Assembly: GCF_000220175.1 (NCBI RefSeq)
Contig: NZ_AFPU01000001.1
Location: forward strand, 1,337,512 to 1,401,511
Source: Nitrosarchaeum koreense MY1
GTDB lineage: Archaea; Thermoproteota; Nitrososphaeria; Nitrososphaerales; Nitrosopumilaceae
Length of the DNA: 64,000 nt
Direction: 5' to 3'
Shown here: positions 52,962 to 61,988 of the stretch, in pieces
How the letters are laid out: each line of letters opens with the position of its first letter
How positions within the stretch are numbered: position 1 is the first letter of the stretch
Notes under the pieces: model-generated
The model's database searches: none
What the model was told of the DNA's origin: nothing
Seen by the model: only the letters and a program-made list of their open reading frames with translations
Position numbers and translations under genes: made by a program

Positions 52962-52984
52962 GATTGTAATCTTTAACATAGTTT

Positions 52985-54028
52985 ATGGATGAAAAAGAAG
53001 AAACAAGAAAAATTCAATTTACAGGTAAATCATCATACATAGTTTCATTACCAAAACAATGGGTCATGGATCTTGGTCTTAAACAAGGAGACCAAATTAG
53101 AATGGTAAGAAAAGATTCATCAACATTAGAAATTTATCCACCAAAATTTGAAACTAGATCTCAAAAGAAAGAAGATGCCACAATTGAGATAGAAAATGAA
53201 GAAACATTTGCAATTGTAAGAAAATTAATTTCATTGTATTTTTTAGGGTATAAAACAATCAACATCAAACCAAAAAGTGGAAGGCTTAATCCCAATCAAA
53301 GAAATGCTGTAAAAGAAGCTGTAAAAAGAATGTTGATGGGTTCTGAAATAATATCAGATTCTAGTAGTGGAATTACAATTCAAGTTCTTGTTAATTTACT
53401 AGAACTCAGTGTCGATGGTGCTATCAAACGTATGATTCATCTAGCAAAATCAATGTCAAATGATGCAATTTTAGCAATGAGTGAAAATAATTTAGAATTA
53501 GCCCATGAAGTAATCAATACCGATGATGAGGTAGACAGATTTGGATTTTATATTATTAGACAGTTAAAAATTGCAATTCAAAATGAACATATGTTAAAAG
53601 AAATGGGATTTAAAAATGCTAGAGATTGTCTAGGATATAGATTAGTAGTAAAAAATATTGAAAGAACTGGAGATCATGCAGTGCTTATAGCAAATGATAT
53701 AATAGAATTTAAAAAACCAGTAAAGAAAGATATCGTAGAAAAAATTCAGGATATGAACGAATTTGCATTATCGGTTTTAGATGATTCATGTTTAGCATTA
53801 TTCAAAGAAGATTATGTCCAAGCTGAAAAAACAATTGAGAAGACAAGTGAGATTGTAAAATATGAGAAAAAAGTAAGAGATGCGTCAAAATCGCTTAAAG
53901 ATGATGAAGAAATCTATAGAATTCGACGAATGACTGAAAATATAAGGCGAATATCAGAGTATGCTAGTGACATAGCAGAAATTGTTCTCAATATGAATAT
54001 AGAAAAATCATTAAAAAAGACTACATAA
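52985..54028 (+). CDS. Phosphate-uptake regulator-like protein (AbrB domain + PhoU repeats)
   Basis: 347 residues. Residues 8-55 are a SpoVT/AbrB DNA-binding domain (KIQFTGKSSYIVSLPKQWV, LGLKQGDQIRMV). Residues about 120-340 are two PhoU three-helix bundles with metal-ligand-style motifs (NTDDEVDRFGFYIIRQL and NIERTGDHAVLIANDI in the first, RRMTENIRRISEYASDIAEI in the second). This fused architecture is common in archaea. It probably senses phosphate status and binds DNA; target genes are not visible here. Confidence 0.9.
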   Translation: MDEKEETRKIQFTGKSSYIVSLPKQWVMDLGLKQGDQIRMVRKDSSTLEIYPPKFETRSQKKEDATIEIENEETFAIVRKLISLYFLGYKTINIKPKSGRLNPNQRNAVKEAVKRMLMGSEIISDSSSGITIQVLVNLLELSVDGAIKRMIHLAKSMSNDAILAMSENNLELAHEVINTDDEVDRFGFYIIRQLKIAIQNEHMLKEMGFKNARDCLGYRLVVKNIERTGDHAVLIANDIIEFKKPVKKDIVEKIQDMNEFALSVLDDSCLALFKEDYVQAEKTIEKTSEIVKYEKKVRDASKSLKDDEEIYRIRRMTENIRRISEYASDIAEIVLNMNIEKSLKKTT

Positions 54029-54124
54029 TTATGCCTAAAATAGACAGAAAAAAGCAATGATTTTCGTATTAAAATAATTAGTGAAGCTTTAACTTGAGCA
54101 ACTCGTGGCAGTATAATAAATAAA

Positions 54125-55246
54125 ATGAATTCTGCAATACTAATCACATATGATAAAGAAGATGCAGTTACTGAAGCTATTGGATTATGTGATGCAGCAG
54201 GAATACGAGTAATTCATACAATAAAACAGCATTTTCTAAAAAAACCAAAATACGGAATAGGCGGAGGTGTATTAGAAAAATTAATAGAAATTGCAGATAA
54301 ACTCAAACCAGATGTTATTGTTTTTGATGAAATATTAAAGCCAAGTCAAAATTATAATCTAGCTTCAGCATTGCATAGAGAAATTCTAGATAGAGAAGCG
54401 CTTATTTTAGAAATTTTTGAAACTAGAGCATCAAGTGCCGAATCTAAATTGCAAGTTAAATTAGCTCAACTTCGATATGAATTGGTTAGAGCTAAAGAAA
54501 AAGTACGGCTTTCTAGCATGGGAGAGCAACCAGGGTTTATGGGAATAGGAAAATTTGAGATTGATGTTTATCATGACGATATTAAACATAGAATGCAATC
54601 AATAAAATCAAAACTTGAAAAAGCTGGAAAACAAAGAGAGCTTCACAGACAAGGAAGAAAAAGACTTGGATTTAAGACCATTTCACTTGCAGGATATACT
54701 TCATCTGGAAAAACGACATTATTTAATAAAATTACAGGTGAATCAAAAGAACAAAGTAAAAGTCTATTCACTACTCTCTCTACAACTACAAGGAGATTTT
54801 CTATAGAACAAGAACCATTTTTAATTGCAGATACAGTTGGGTTCATCAGTAAATTACCTGCATATATGATTGATGCATTCAAATCAACCTTAGAGGAATT
54901 AATTCATACAGATATCATAATAGTTGTAATTGACATTAATGATTCTTTGTTAGAATTACGAAAAAAATTTGCAAGTTGTATGAGAACTTTAAGTGAATTA
55001 GGTGTTGAAATGGATAGAATAATTTTTGCTTTAAATAAATCAGATTTATTGACATCTGAAGAAATTGAAGAAAAAATAGAAATTCTGAATTTAAAAGATT
55101 ATAAAAAACGAATTACAATATCATCTAAAACAGGACATAATCTTATAGAGTTAAAAAATTTAATCAAAGCAATTATTCAAAATCAAAAATCGCCAGAATA
55201 TAAAAAAGATACATCAATTGGATTTGATAATACATATGGTAATTGA
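54125..55246 (+). CDS. hflX: HflX-type GTPase
   Basis: Ribosome-associated GTPase of 373 residues. The N-terminal HflX domain includes [18 protein letters not shown] coiled coil follows (about 105-175) with AQLRYEL and [13 protein letters not shown]. The G-domain has P-loop [13 protein letters not shown]3 DTVGF and G4 NKSD. The family splits stalled or stressed ribosomes in bacteria. The last 11 bases overlap the Trm56 gene. Confidence 0.94.
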   Translation: MNSAILITYDKEDAVTEAIGLCDAAGIRVIHTIKQHFLKKPKYGIGGGVLEKLIEIADKLKPDVIVFDEILKPSQNYNLASALHREILDREALILEIFETRASSAESKLQVKLAQLRYELVRAKEKVRLSSMGEQPGFMGIGKFEIDVYHDDIKHRMQSIKSKLEKAGKQRELHRQGRKRLGFKTISLAGYTSSGKTTLFNKITGESKEQSKSLFTTLSTTTRRFSIEQEPFLIADTVGFISKLPAYMIDAFKSTLEELIHTDIIIVVIDINDSLLELRKKFASCMRTLSELGVEMDRIIFALNKSDLLTSEEIEEKIEILNLKDYKKRITISSKTGHNLIELKNLIKAIIQNQKSPEYKKDTSIGFDNTYGN

Positions 55247-55766
55247 AGTTGTAAGAATAGGACAACGATTGGTAAGAGATGATAGAGTTACTACACATGT
55301 AGCTTTAGTTGCTAGAGCTTTTGGTTGTAGTAAAATATTCATGACTGAAGTTAATCCAGAAATTAAAGATACATTAGAAAAAATAAACAATACGTGGGGC
55401 GGAGATTTTGTTGTTGAATTTATTGATAATTGGAAATCAATTGTAAAAATGAAGAAAAAAGATAGTAAAATAGTTCATCTCACGATGTATGGAGAAAGCA
55501 TTAATGAGGTAGATATGCAACTTAGAAAAGAAGAAAATTTACTAATAGTTGTAGGTGCTGAAAAAGTTCCAAGAGAAATCTATGAACTTGCAGATTATAA
55601 TGTAGGAATTGGAAACCAACCCCATTCTGAGATTAGTGCATTGGCAATTATTCTTGATCGCATTCAAAAAGGGGAACAATTTAAGAATAGTTTTCCCGGG
55701 GCTAAAAGAAAGATCATACCCACGAGAAATGGCAAAAATGTACTTGTAAGAGGAACAAGGGATTAA
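55236..55766 (+). CDS. tRNA (cytidine-56-2'-O)-methyltransferase Trm56
   Basis: Archaea-specific SPOUT methylase that methylates C56 in the T-loop. About 176 residues: [29 protein letters not shown] at the start, the SAM-knot region [34 protein letters not shown] (each quoted phrase is split over residues 7-30 and 110-145), and AKRKIIPTR at the end. ATG at 55236 is preferred over an upstream TTG. Confidence 0.93.
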   Translation: MVIEVVRIGQRLVRDDRVTTHVALVARAFGCSKIFMTEVNPEIKDTLEKINNTWGGDFVVEFIDNWKSIVKMKKKDSKIVHLTMYGESINEVDMQLRKEENLLIVVGAEKVPREIYELADYNVGIGNQPHSEISALAIILDRIQKGEQFKNSFPGAKRKIIPTRNGKNVLVRGTRD

Positions 55767-55792
55767 TAATAGAAAATTATCAATCAATAAAG

Positions 55793-56308
55793 TTGGTAGA
55801 CAAATACGAAGACCCTTTTGTTAGAATTGCATCCATGATAGGAGGAGATGAATATCTCAAAGTCGCTAGATCACTTTTGAAGGCAGAGGATGCTACGGAT
55901 GAAGAAATTGCAAGTTCTACAGGTTTGAGGATAAACATGGTAAGAAAGGTTTTGTATGATCTCTTTGGAAAATCACTAATCACAGGAATTAGAGTTAAAG
56001 ATGAGCGTAAAGGATGGTTTGTTTATCGATGGAGAACTCGTAGAGAAGAAGTAGAACATTTCATAGAAAGTCAAAAAAAGAAAATTACAGAAAGATTGCA
56101 ACAAAGATTTGATTATGAAAATTATTCAGATTTTTATCATTGTGGAAATGAAGATTGCCACAGAGTTACTTTTGAGGATGCTTTAGAAGGAATGTTCAAG
56201 TGTCCATCATGTGGGAATGTATTGAACTTAAAAAAGAATGATAAATCAAAAAAAGCATATTCTAAAAAAATTGATGAAATTAAAAAAGATATGCAACAGA
56301 CGTTCTAG
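55793..56308 (+). CDS. tfe: Transcription initiation factor E, alpha subunit
   Basis: Helps RNA polymerase open promoters. 171 residues: an N-terminal winged helix (residues about 15-85, DEEIASSTGLRINMVRKVLY and KGWFVYRWR), a coiled linker and a C-terminal zinc ribbon (CGNEDCHRVTFEDALE then CPSCGN). The start is TTG; the conserved winged-helix region begins soon after it. The stop codon is embedded in a 20-base palindrome. Confidence 0.94.
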   Translation: MVDKYEDPFVRIASMIGGDEYLKVARSLLKAEDATDEEIASSTGLRINMVRKVLYDLFGKSLITGIRVKDERKGWFVYRWRTRREEVEHFIESQKKKITERLQQRFDYENYSDFYHCGNEDCHRVTFEDALEGMFKCPSCGNVLNLKKNDKSKKAYSKKIDEIKKDMQQTF

Positions 56309-56322
56309 CATTAATGCTAGAA
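56303..56322. promoter_or_regulatory. Perfect 20-base palindrome between tfe and the aldehyde dehydrogenase
   Basis: Half-site TTCTAGCATT followed by its exact reverse complement, with no spacer. It contains the tfe stop codon. It lies just upstream of the likely TATA element (TTTTTAAAAA, 56331-56340) of the aldehyde dehydrogenase. It could be an operator for that gene or, as RNA, a hairpin ending tfe. Confidence 0.5.
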
Positions 56323-56377
56323 AATATTAGTTTTTAAAAATTTGGGATCTAAGTTACTAAATTAAATAGGAGAATTG

Positions 56378-57781
56378 GTGAGATACATCCTGAATCAAAT
56401 AACTACAATAAATCCAGCAACTGGTGAAGAAATTTCTAAATTTAATCCAATGGATAAAGATCAAGTATTTCAGCTAGTTGGAAAGGCAAGAAGAGCTTTT
56501 CCTGAGTGGAAAAAAGATTATGAAAAACGTCGTAGTTACATCTACAATTTAGTTGAATATTTAAAAAAGAACAAAATGGAATTGGCAAAAGTTGCAACAT
56601 CTGAAATGGGAAAAACAATCAAAGAATCAATTGGTGAAGTTGAAAAATGTGCTTGGGCTTTAGAGTATTATGCTGACAATGGAGATAGTTTACTTGCTGA
56701 TGAAGTATTAAATACGGATGCAAGAAAAAGCTTTCTTACTTTTGAACCACTTGGAGTGATTGGTTCGATCATGCCATGGAATTTTCCTTATTGGCAAGCT
56801 CTGAGATTTGCTGCGCCTTGTTTAATGGCAGGAAATGTAATCGTAATGAAACCTTCTAGAGTAACCATGCAATCAGGTCTTGAGATTGAAAAAGCATTTA
56901 CAGAATCGGGAGTACCAGATGGAATATTTCAAACAGTAGTAGGAAGTGTAGAATCTGCCAATCACTTAATTGATTCTGATGTCAACGCAGTGACATTTAC
57001 AGGAAGCACTGATGCTGGTGCAAAAGTAGGTCAACGAGCTGCTATGAATTTAAAAAAATGCGTTTTAGAACTTGGAGGAAGTGATCCATTTATTGTATTA
57101 GATGATGCAATTATTGAAAAAGCTGCTGAAGGTGCTGTTAAAGGTAGATTCATCAATTGTGGACAAAGCTGTGTTGCATCTAAAAGATTTTTTGTTGGAA
57201 AAAATATTGCTAAAGATTTTATTGAATCATTTATTAAAAAAGCTTCACAACTAAAAGTTGGAGATCCTACTTTAATTGAAACTGACATAGGACCTTTATC
57301 AAGTAAAGGTGGATTAGAAACAATTTCAGGAATTGTAGAAGATGCTAAAGAGAAAGGAGCTGAGATTCTTTTAGGTGGTTCACAAATTGATGGAAAGGGA
57401 TACTTCTATCAACCTACAATTCTTACCAATGTTAAACCAAATATGAGAATTGCTAAGGAGGAAACGTTTGGGCCAGTTGCACCCATAACTATAGTTGAAA
57501 ATGAAAGTGAAGCAGTGAAATTGGCAAACAATACAGAGTTTGGATTAGGAGCAAGTATTTGGACCAAAGACTTGGCAAAAGCTGAAAAAATGTCAAGAAG
57601 AATAGAATCAGGGATAGTTAGTGTAAATAATGTGGTTATTTCAGATCCAAGAATTCCTTTTGGAGGAATAAAACATAGTGGATTTGGAAGAGAATTATCA
57701 AGATATGGGATTCTAGAATTTGTAAATATTAAATCTGTTAGATTCTATGATAATTTGAGTCATCATCATTACGTAGAATAA
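56378..57781 (+). CDS. NAD(P)-dependent aldehyde dehydrogenase, possible succinyl-CoA reductase
   Basis: ALDH superfamily, about 467 residues. NAD site PWNFPYWQALRFAAPCLMAG, VTFTGSTDAGAKVG, general base Glu in LELGGSDPF and nucleophile Cys in NCGQSCVASKRFF. ETFGPVAPI and a C-terminal GGIKHSGFGREL are typical. From memory a close Nitrosopumilus ALDH (Nmar_1608) was characterised as succinyl-CoA reductase of the 3-hydroxypropionate/4-hydroxybutyrate cycle; orthology here is inferred from length, type and neighbourhood. AGGAGA at 56368-56373 is one of few good ribosome sites in the window and selects GTG at 56378 over TTG at 56375. Confidence 0.88.
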   Translation: MRYILNQITTINPATGEEISKFNPMDKDQVFQLVGKARRAFPEWKKDYEKRRSYIYNLVEYLKKNKMELAKVATSEMGKTIKESIGEVEKCAWALEYYADNGDSLLADEVLNTDARKSFLTFEPLGVIGSIMPWNFPYWQALRFAAPCLMAGNVIVMKPSRVTMQSGLEIEKAFTESGVPDGIFQTVVGSVESANHLIDSDVNAVTFTGSTDAGAKVGQRAAMNLKKCVLELGGSDPFIVLDDAIIEKAAEGAVKGRFINCGQSCVASKRFFVGKNIAKDFIESFIKKASQLKVGDPTLIETDIGPLSSKGGLETISGIVEDAKEKGAEILLGGSQIDGKGYFYQPTILTNVKPNMRIAKEETFGPVAPITIVENESEAVKLANNTEFGLGASIWTKDLAKAEKMSRRIESGIVSVNNVVISDPRIPFGGIKHSGFGRELSRYGILEFVNIKSVRFYDNLSHHHYVE

Positions 57782-57788
57782 GTTATCA

Positions 57789-58055
57789 TTAATCATCATC
57801 TTCATCATAATCACATTCTTCTAACTCGATATGAGTTGGATTACGATTATCATCAAAGTAGATTTCTACACATATGTCAGATGCTAAAGTTGAGGCTAAA
57901 GTTTCAGCTAGATCCTTTGGAAAATTACTATCTAGACTAGAATTTGATGAATATTTGTACTCAGTAATTTCATCTTCATGATAGAAATCTATCTCCATAT
58001 TGCCATTTACATATTTTCTGACTCCAACAACCTGACCAAATATGCTGTAAGCCAA
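57789..58055 (-). CDS. Small acidic protein, unknown
   Basis: 88 residues. The N-terminal part reads as a curved beta-sheet (YSIFGQVVGVRKYVNGNMEIDF) and the C-terminus is very acidic (ELEECDYDEDDD). No motif is recognised. It begins two bases after the hemerythrin gene stop and is presumably co-transcribed with it. It is tail-to-tail with the aldehyde dehydrogenase. Confidence 0.65.
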   Translation of the reverse strand: MAYSIFGQVVGVRKYVNGNMEIDFYHEDEITEYKYSSNSSLDSNFPKDLAETLASTLASDICVEIYFDDNRNPTHIELEECDYDEDDD

Positions 58056-58057
58056 AT

Positions 58058-58615
58058 CTAACTTCCTTGTTTTAAAACATCGCTAGTGAGAGTTTCAGCT
58101 AATTGTTCATAGTGTTCTCTAGTTTTTCCAGTTTCTTTTAATTTTGATTCTTCAATTTCATTGAGTTCCTTATCGACCTTTTTTGAAACATATTGTAAGC
58201 GTGCTTCAGCCATCATGAATAATTTATTATTTTCTTTCCATAAATGTTCTGTTATGTGTTCTACATATTGTTGCATATCAGTAATCAATTTTGTAGAATC
58301 TCCTGTTAAAATATAATTTTTGGCAGAGATTTCCATTTCTTTTCCAATTTCTCTAGAACGCTCGTGATCTATCAACATCATTGCTATAGGGCCCATATGA
58401 CGTGGCATTCCCGCTTGTTCTAATGCAGGAAATAAAGAATTTTCTTCCTTACTATGATGACAAACATCTGTAAAATTTTTAGAGAAATCGATAACAGGCA
58501 ACAATATAGATTCAGGGATTTGTTTACCATCATTTAGAAGTTGAATTGTTGATTCCATTGCTTTGATAACTTTTTCAATTAGCTCATGATCTCGTCTTAA
58601 TGATGCAGTTGACAC
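58058..58615 (-). CDS. Hemerythrin-like diiron protein
   Basis: 185 residues forming a four-helix bundle. The metal-ligand pattern is visible in RRDHELIEKV, DVCHHSKEENSLFPALE, MLIDHERSREIG and VEHITEHLWKENNKLF, with the H-x3-E spacing of the family. Members bind O2, NO or iron for storage, sensing or defence. A C-terminal extension (about 150-185) is helical and charged. Its TATA element (about 58637-58646) lies 27 bases before the ATG. Confidence 0.9.
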   Translation of the reverse strand: MSTASLRRDHELIEKVIKAMESTIQLLNDGKQIPESILLPVIDFSKNFTDVCHHSKEENSLFPALEQAGMPRHMGPIAMMLIDHERSREIGKEMEISAKNYILTGDSTKLITDMQQYVEHITEHLWKENNKLFMMAEARLQYVSKKVDKELNEIEESKLKETGKTREHYEQLAETLTSDVLKQGS

Positions 58616-58684
58616 AACTTTTACAAATAAAATCCAATATCTATATCTTATTCAGATTTTAAATAATTAAAAGATAGGAAATTA

Positions 58685-58705
58685 GTTAACGAATTATTCG
58701 TTAAC
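58685..58705. promoter_or_regulatory. Perfect 21-base palindrome upstream of the hemerythrin gene
   Basis: Arms of ten bases (GTTAACGAAT and ATTCGTTAAC) around one central T. A third half-site (TTAACGA) begins at 58718. The palindrome lies 70-90 bases upstream of the hemerythrin start and, on the same strand, 12 bases after the stop of the SWIB-like gene. An operator or a terminator hairpin is possible. Confidence 0.5.
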
Positions 58706-58717
58706 AATTTTGTGTCT

Positions 58718-58960
58718 TTAACGATTAGAGAGGCTTTTTGCTTTAACAAATGCCCAAATCTTTTTTGTCATTTCACTTGGTGCAATAGGTTTGTTACCAA
58801 AAACTTGTTCTACAGTTTCTTTACGACCTGCAAAACTAATTGCATAACCACCAAATGCTGGTTTTTTGGACTTGTTTGATGATTTTGCTGCAGTTTTTGA
58901 TTTTTTACTAGTGCTTTTAGTTGTAGTTTTCTTTTTTGTAGCTTTCTTTTTTGCTGCCAA
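58718..58960 (-). CDS. Basic protein with a SWIB-like C-terminus
   Basis: 80 residues. Residues 1-33 are almost only Lys, Ser, Thr and Ala (KKKATKKKTTTKSTSKKSK), a histone-tail-like segment. Residues about 36-80 include VFGNKPIAPSEMTKKIWAFVKAKSL, which resembles the first half of SWIB/MDM2 domains (pattern V-x-G-x-x-x-x-x-R/S-x-E-x-x-K-K-x-W-x-Y/F-I/V-K). The second half of the domain is missing. A DNA-binding chromatin protein is a reasonable guess. Confidence 0.75.
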   Translation of the reverse strand: MAAKKKATKKKTTTKSTSKKSKTAAKSSNKSKKPAFGGYAISFAGRKETVEQVFGNKPIAPSEMTKKIWAFVKAKSLSNR

Positions 58961-58993
58961 TTTCTTATTATATTTTAAATTAAGTATAAGAAC

Positions 58994-59650
58994 TTACACT
59001 TTTGTATAATGCAAAATCAGGTAATTTTCTAGTTTTTTTATTGTATTTAATCTGAGTCTAGGGGATTTTTTGATTTTATCAAAACCTTTTCCTTGAACAA
59101 ATGTGATTGCATCAATTCCTCCAATAATAAATGGAGAGATAGCAATCAAAATTTCATCAAATAGATCATTATGAATAAATTGCCAGTTAACAGTACCGCC
59201 TCCTTCCACCAAAATATTTTTAATTTTTCTTTTACTTAGATGATTCATTAGAGATTTTATGTTCACTGAGTTTTCACCAGTCATTATAATTTCAACTGGA
59301 AATTTTTTTAATTTTTTTAAATTTGATTTACTAATTTTTTTTGAAACAGCAATAATAGTTGGAATTTTATTAGATGTTTGTAAAATTTTTGAATCAATGT
59401 TAATTGTTCCTCTTGAATCTAAAATTATTCTTATAGGATTTTTTCCCTTTACGTATCTTACTGTAAGCAGTGGATCATCCCTTTGAACTGTGTTTTTTCC
59501 TACAAGAATTGCATCAACTTTTGAACGAAGTTTATGAATTCTTATTTTATCTTTTTTTGAAGATAGTTTTGAATCTCCTAAACGTGTAGCAATTTTTCCA
59601 TCAATAGAAATGGCTGCACTTAAAATTACATGTGGTCTAGATTTTTCCAT
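58994..59650 (-). CDS. arfC: 2,5-diamino-6-(ribosylamino)pyrimidinone 5'-phosphate reductase
   Basis: RibD C-terminal/RIB7-type reductase of 218 residues, reducing the ribosyl side chain to ribityl in riboflavin synthesis. It has AAISIDGKIATRLGDSKLSS, KVDAILVGKNTVQRDDPLLTVR and VEGGGTVNWQFI. It is the last gene of the riboflavin operon and overlaps the amidohydrolase upstream by 14 bases. Confidence 0.93.
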   Translation of the reverse strand: MEKSRPHVILSAAISIDGKIATRLGDSKLSSKKDKIRIHKLRSKVDAILVGKNTVQRDDPLLTVRYVKGKNPIRIILDSRGTINIDSKILQTSNKIPTIIAVSKKISKSNLKKLKKFPVEIIMTGENSVNIKSLMNHLSKRKIKNILVEGGGTVNWQFIHNDLFDEILIAISPFIIGGIDAITFVQGKGFDKIKKSPRLRLNTIKKLENYLILHYTKV

Positions 59651-60827
59651 GAACTATTTTACCTCCAATCATCACAGCACGAATATTAGATTCTGATGCT
59701 CTATGAACTATAGATGCGTGAATATTATGCATTGGCTCTAAGTCTAATGCATGTTTGTTGATAAAAATACCATCTGCAAGTTTACCAATTTCAATTACTC
59801 CAATATCTTTATTCAAAATTTTTCCACCATTCACAGTAGCCATTTTTAAAATTTCTTTTGGCTCTATTCTTTTTTTATGAATACCCATTGTTACTTTCCA
59901 CAAATAATCCATCTCTCTAAACATATCTGGTGAATTAATCATCACATTATCAGTACCTAATCCTATAGTGCAACCAACTTTTTTCATTAACTCAATATCA
60001 GGAATTCCTTCAGCAAGTGCAGCGTTTGCTCTTGGGCAAATTACTATTCCAGAAGTTTTTTTTGATGCAGAACGCAGATCATTTAATGATGCATGTGTCA
60101 TATGTACCAAAAAATGGGGTTTCATTGTAAGTGCACGTGTGGTTTCAGATATTCCGGTAATCTTTTTGGATTTAGAAACACTTTGTTTTGTTTCAGATGA
60201 ATGAATAGCACGAAGTTTAGGCGTGGAAGAGTAGTAATTTAGTACAGACAAGCTGTTTTCATTTGCTCCACTTACTCCAATTCCATCACATTTTTTTAAT
60301 AATTCTACAAGTTCATTCATTTTAGTTTTAGGCATAGGTTTGTTTTTTTTTATTTCAGATGTTCCTTGATAGAATTCTAATCTACCAAGAATAATTCCAC
60401 GTATTTGTAATTTAGATAGAATTTGTTTTAGTAGTAAAACACCTTCAAATCCACCTTCTCGAAAATCTACAAAAGTTGTAATTCCTTTATTTATCATAGA
60501 CTGGCAGGAATATTTCATAAAACTTGCTAGATGATTTTTTTCAGTATTTTTTAGAATTAATGGTTTTACACCAGACACAGGATGAATTCTTTTATCAACA
60601 GAACTATTTAGAACAACATCTTTTCCAATAGAATCGCCTATATGAGTATGACAATTTACAAATCCTGGAATTAACAATAAACCTTCACAATCAAAGAATT
60701 CATCTTTTGTATTTGTTCCAATACTGGATTTTATTTGTTTGAATCTTGAATCTTGGATTTTTATATCAGTTTTTGGAACAAAATCTAATTCTTTACCTAA
60801 TAGAACACTAACATTTTTGATTAGCAT
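59637..60827 (-). CDS. Amidohydrolase in the riboflavin operon, candidate pyrimidine deaminase
   Basis: 396 residues of the guanine/cytosine deaminase-like (TrzA/AtzB) amidohydrolase group. Metal motif HTHIGDS (residues about 61-67) in GFVNCHTHIGDSIG, further His in IHSSETKQ and VHMTHASL, and the catalytic Asp in LGTDNVMINSPDMF. It overlaps arfC by 14 bases and ArfA by 7, inside the riboflavin operon. Guanine deaminase chemistry (removing a 2-amino group from a pyrimidinone ring) is what the operon otherwise lacks, so it is a good candidate for that step; a salvage deaminase is the alternative. Confidence 0.8.
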   Translation of the reverse strand: MLIKNVSVLLGKELDFVPKTDIKIQDSRFKQIKSSIGTNTKDEFFDCEGLLLIPGFVNCHTHIGDSIGKDVVLNSSVDKRIHPVSGVKPLILKNTEKNHLASFMKYSCQSMINKGITTFVDFREGGFEGVLLLKQILSKLQIRGIILGRLEFYQGTSEIKKNKPMPKTKMNELVELLKKCDGIGVSGANENSLSVLNYYSSTPKLRAIHSSETKQSVSKSKKITGISETTRALTMKPHFLVHMTHASLNDLRSASKKTSGIVICPRANAALAEGIPDIELMKKVGCTIGLGTDNVMINSPDMFREMDYLWKVTMGIHKKRIEPKEILKMATVNGGKILNKDIGVIEIGKLADGIFINKHALDLEPMHNIHASIVHRASESNIRAVMIGGKIVHGKI

Positions 60828-61573
60828 GATAATTCATACACTGTTGGTTTTTCTTTTCCTGAATCTCTAATTTCTCTTATTGTATCAAGAGATTTTGTTG
60901 CAAGTTTTACAGCATCTCTAGCATTTTTGGCATTACCTATTCCACAATTCAAAGTAATATCATCTTCATTTTGAATTAATTTAATGAAATCTTTAACAGA
61001 TTGTTTAGCTTCATCGTTTGCAACAACCATAAAATTGTCTCCACCCATAAAAAATGTAAGAGAGTTTTTTTGTAAGAAAAATTTTGACATTTTAGCATAT
61101 AGATTAAAAATTATGGAAGTAATTTCATAGGGAGAAATTATTTTTCTTCTTGATGTAAGATTCTCCACATCAAAATGCATTATGGATACTTTGTTGTCAG
61201 AACGACCATTAATAAATCCAAAAATTGAAAAATCCTTGTTTAGAAAGATCTCATTTTTTTTACCTTCATATGCTTTCAGATTTGCAGCAAAGGGGGAATC
61301 AGCATAGCCAATAGACATGGATAATCGCATATCAAAAGATTTTTCAAGATTTTTCTGAATTTCAATATGATCCTCCAGTGTTAATCCATTAGAAACTACA
61401 AAAAATTCATCTGCTCTATTTAAAAAAACAAGACAGTTTTTTTCTGAGAACAATTTTTGAATTTCTTGATATAATGATGCCTGAAGCATTTGAAGTGCAT
61501 GCTCCCTGTCACTACCAAGAGTTAGAGTCCATGGACCATATCCACTAATCTTCAAAATGCTAAGCTGAATCAT
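60821..61573 (-). CDS. arfA: GTP cyclohydrolase III (IIa)
   Basis: First archaeal step of riboflavin synthesis, forming the formamidopyrimidine from GTP. The 250 residues consist of two nucleotide-cyclase-like halves: LSILKISGYGPWTLTLGSDREH, FLNRADEFFVVSNG and SIGYADSPFAANLKAYEG in the first, and MHFDVENLT, FFMGGDNFMVV and GIGNAKNARDAVKLATK in the second, with metal acids near the strands. Overlaps ribH by 4 bases. Confidence 0.93.
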   Translation of the reverse strand: MIQLSILKISGYGPWTLTLGSDREHALQMLQASLYQEIQKLFSEKNCLVFLNRADEFFVVSNGLTLEDHIEIQKNLEKSFDMRLSMSIGYADSPFAANLKAYEGKKNEIFLNKDFSIFGFINGRSDNKVSIMHFDVENLTSRRKIISPYEITSIIFNLYAKMSKFFLQKNSLTFFMGGDNFMVVANDEAKQSVKDFIKLIQNEDDITLNCGIGNAKNARDAVKLATKSLDTIREIRDSGKEKPTVYELSC

Positions 61574-61986
61574 TTTTGAATCCTTTCTAATTCATTGAAG
61601 ATTTTTACAACTGATTCCACTGCACGTTCTGCTACTGGTCGTATTCTGGCATATGCGTGTCTATCCTGCATTCCAGGCCCAGTTATTCCTAAAGATACAG
61701 GTTTTTTATATTTAATAGATAATGCTGTAAGCGCATTTGCCGTAGAATGGGCAATTACTTCATCATGTTTAGTTTGTCCTTTAATTATTGCACCAAGAGT
61801 AACTACTCCATCAACATCATTTTTTTGTAACAATGCATCAATAATTATAGGCATATCAAATGCACCCGGGACTTTACAGGTATAGTTTATTTTTAATTTC
61901 ATTTTTTTTGCTTTTTCCTCTGCAACAGCAAGCATTCTAAACGTCACCTCTTCATTGAATTCCGAAACCACTATAGCAATATTCAA
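61570..61986 (-). CDS. ribH: Lumazine synthase
   Basis: Joins the ribitylaminouracil with dihydroxybutanone phosphate. 138 residues: VVSEFNEEVTFRML near the start, the VPGAFDMPIII motif and the catalytic-loop GAIIKGQTKHDEVIAHSTANAL. Two bases after ribB. Confidence 0.95.
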   Translation of the reverse strand: MNIAIVVSEFNEEVTFRMLAVAEEKAKKMKLKINYTCKVPGAFDMPIIIDALLQKNDVDGVVTLGAIIKGQTKHDEVIAHSTANALTALSIKYKKPVSLGITGPGMQDRHAYARIRPVAERAVESVVKIFNELERIQK

Positions 61987-61988
61987 AA

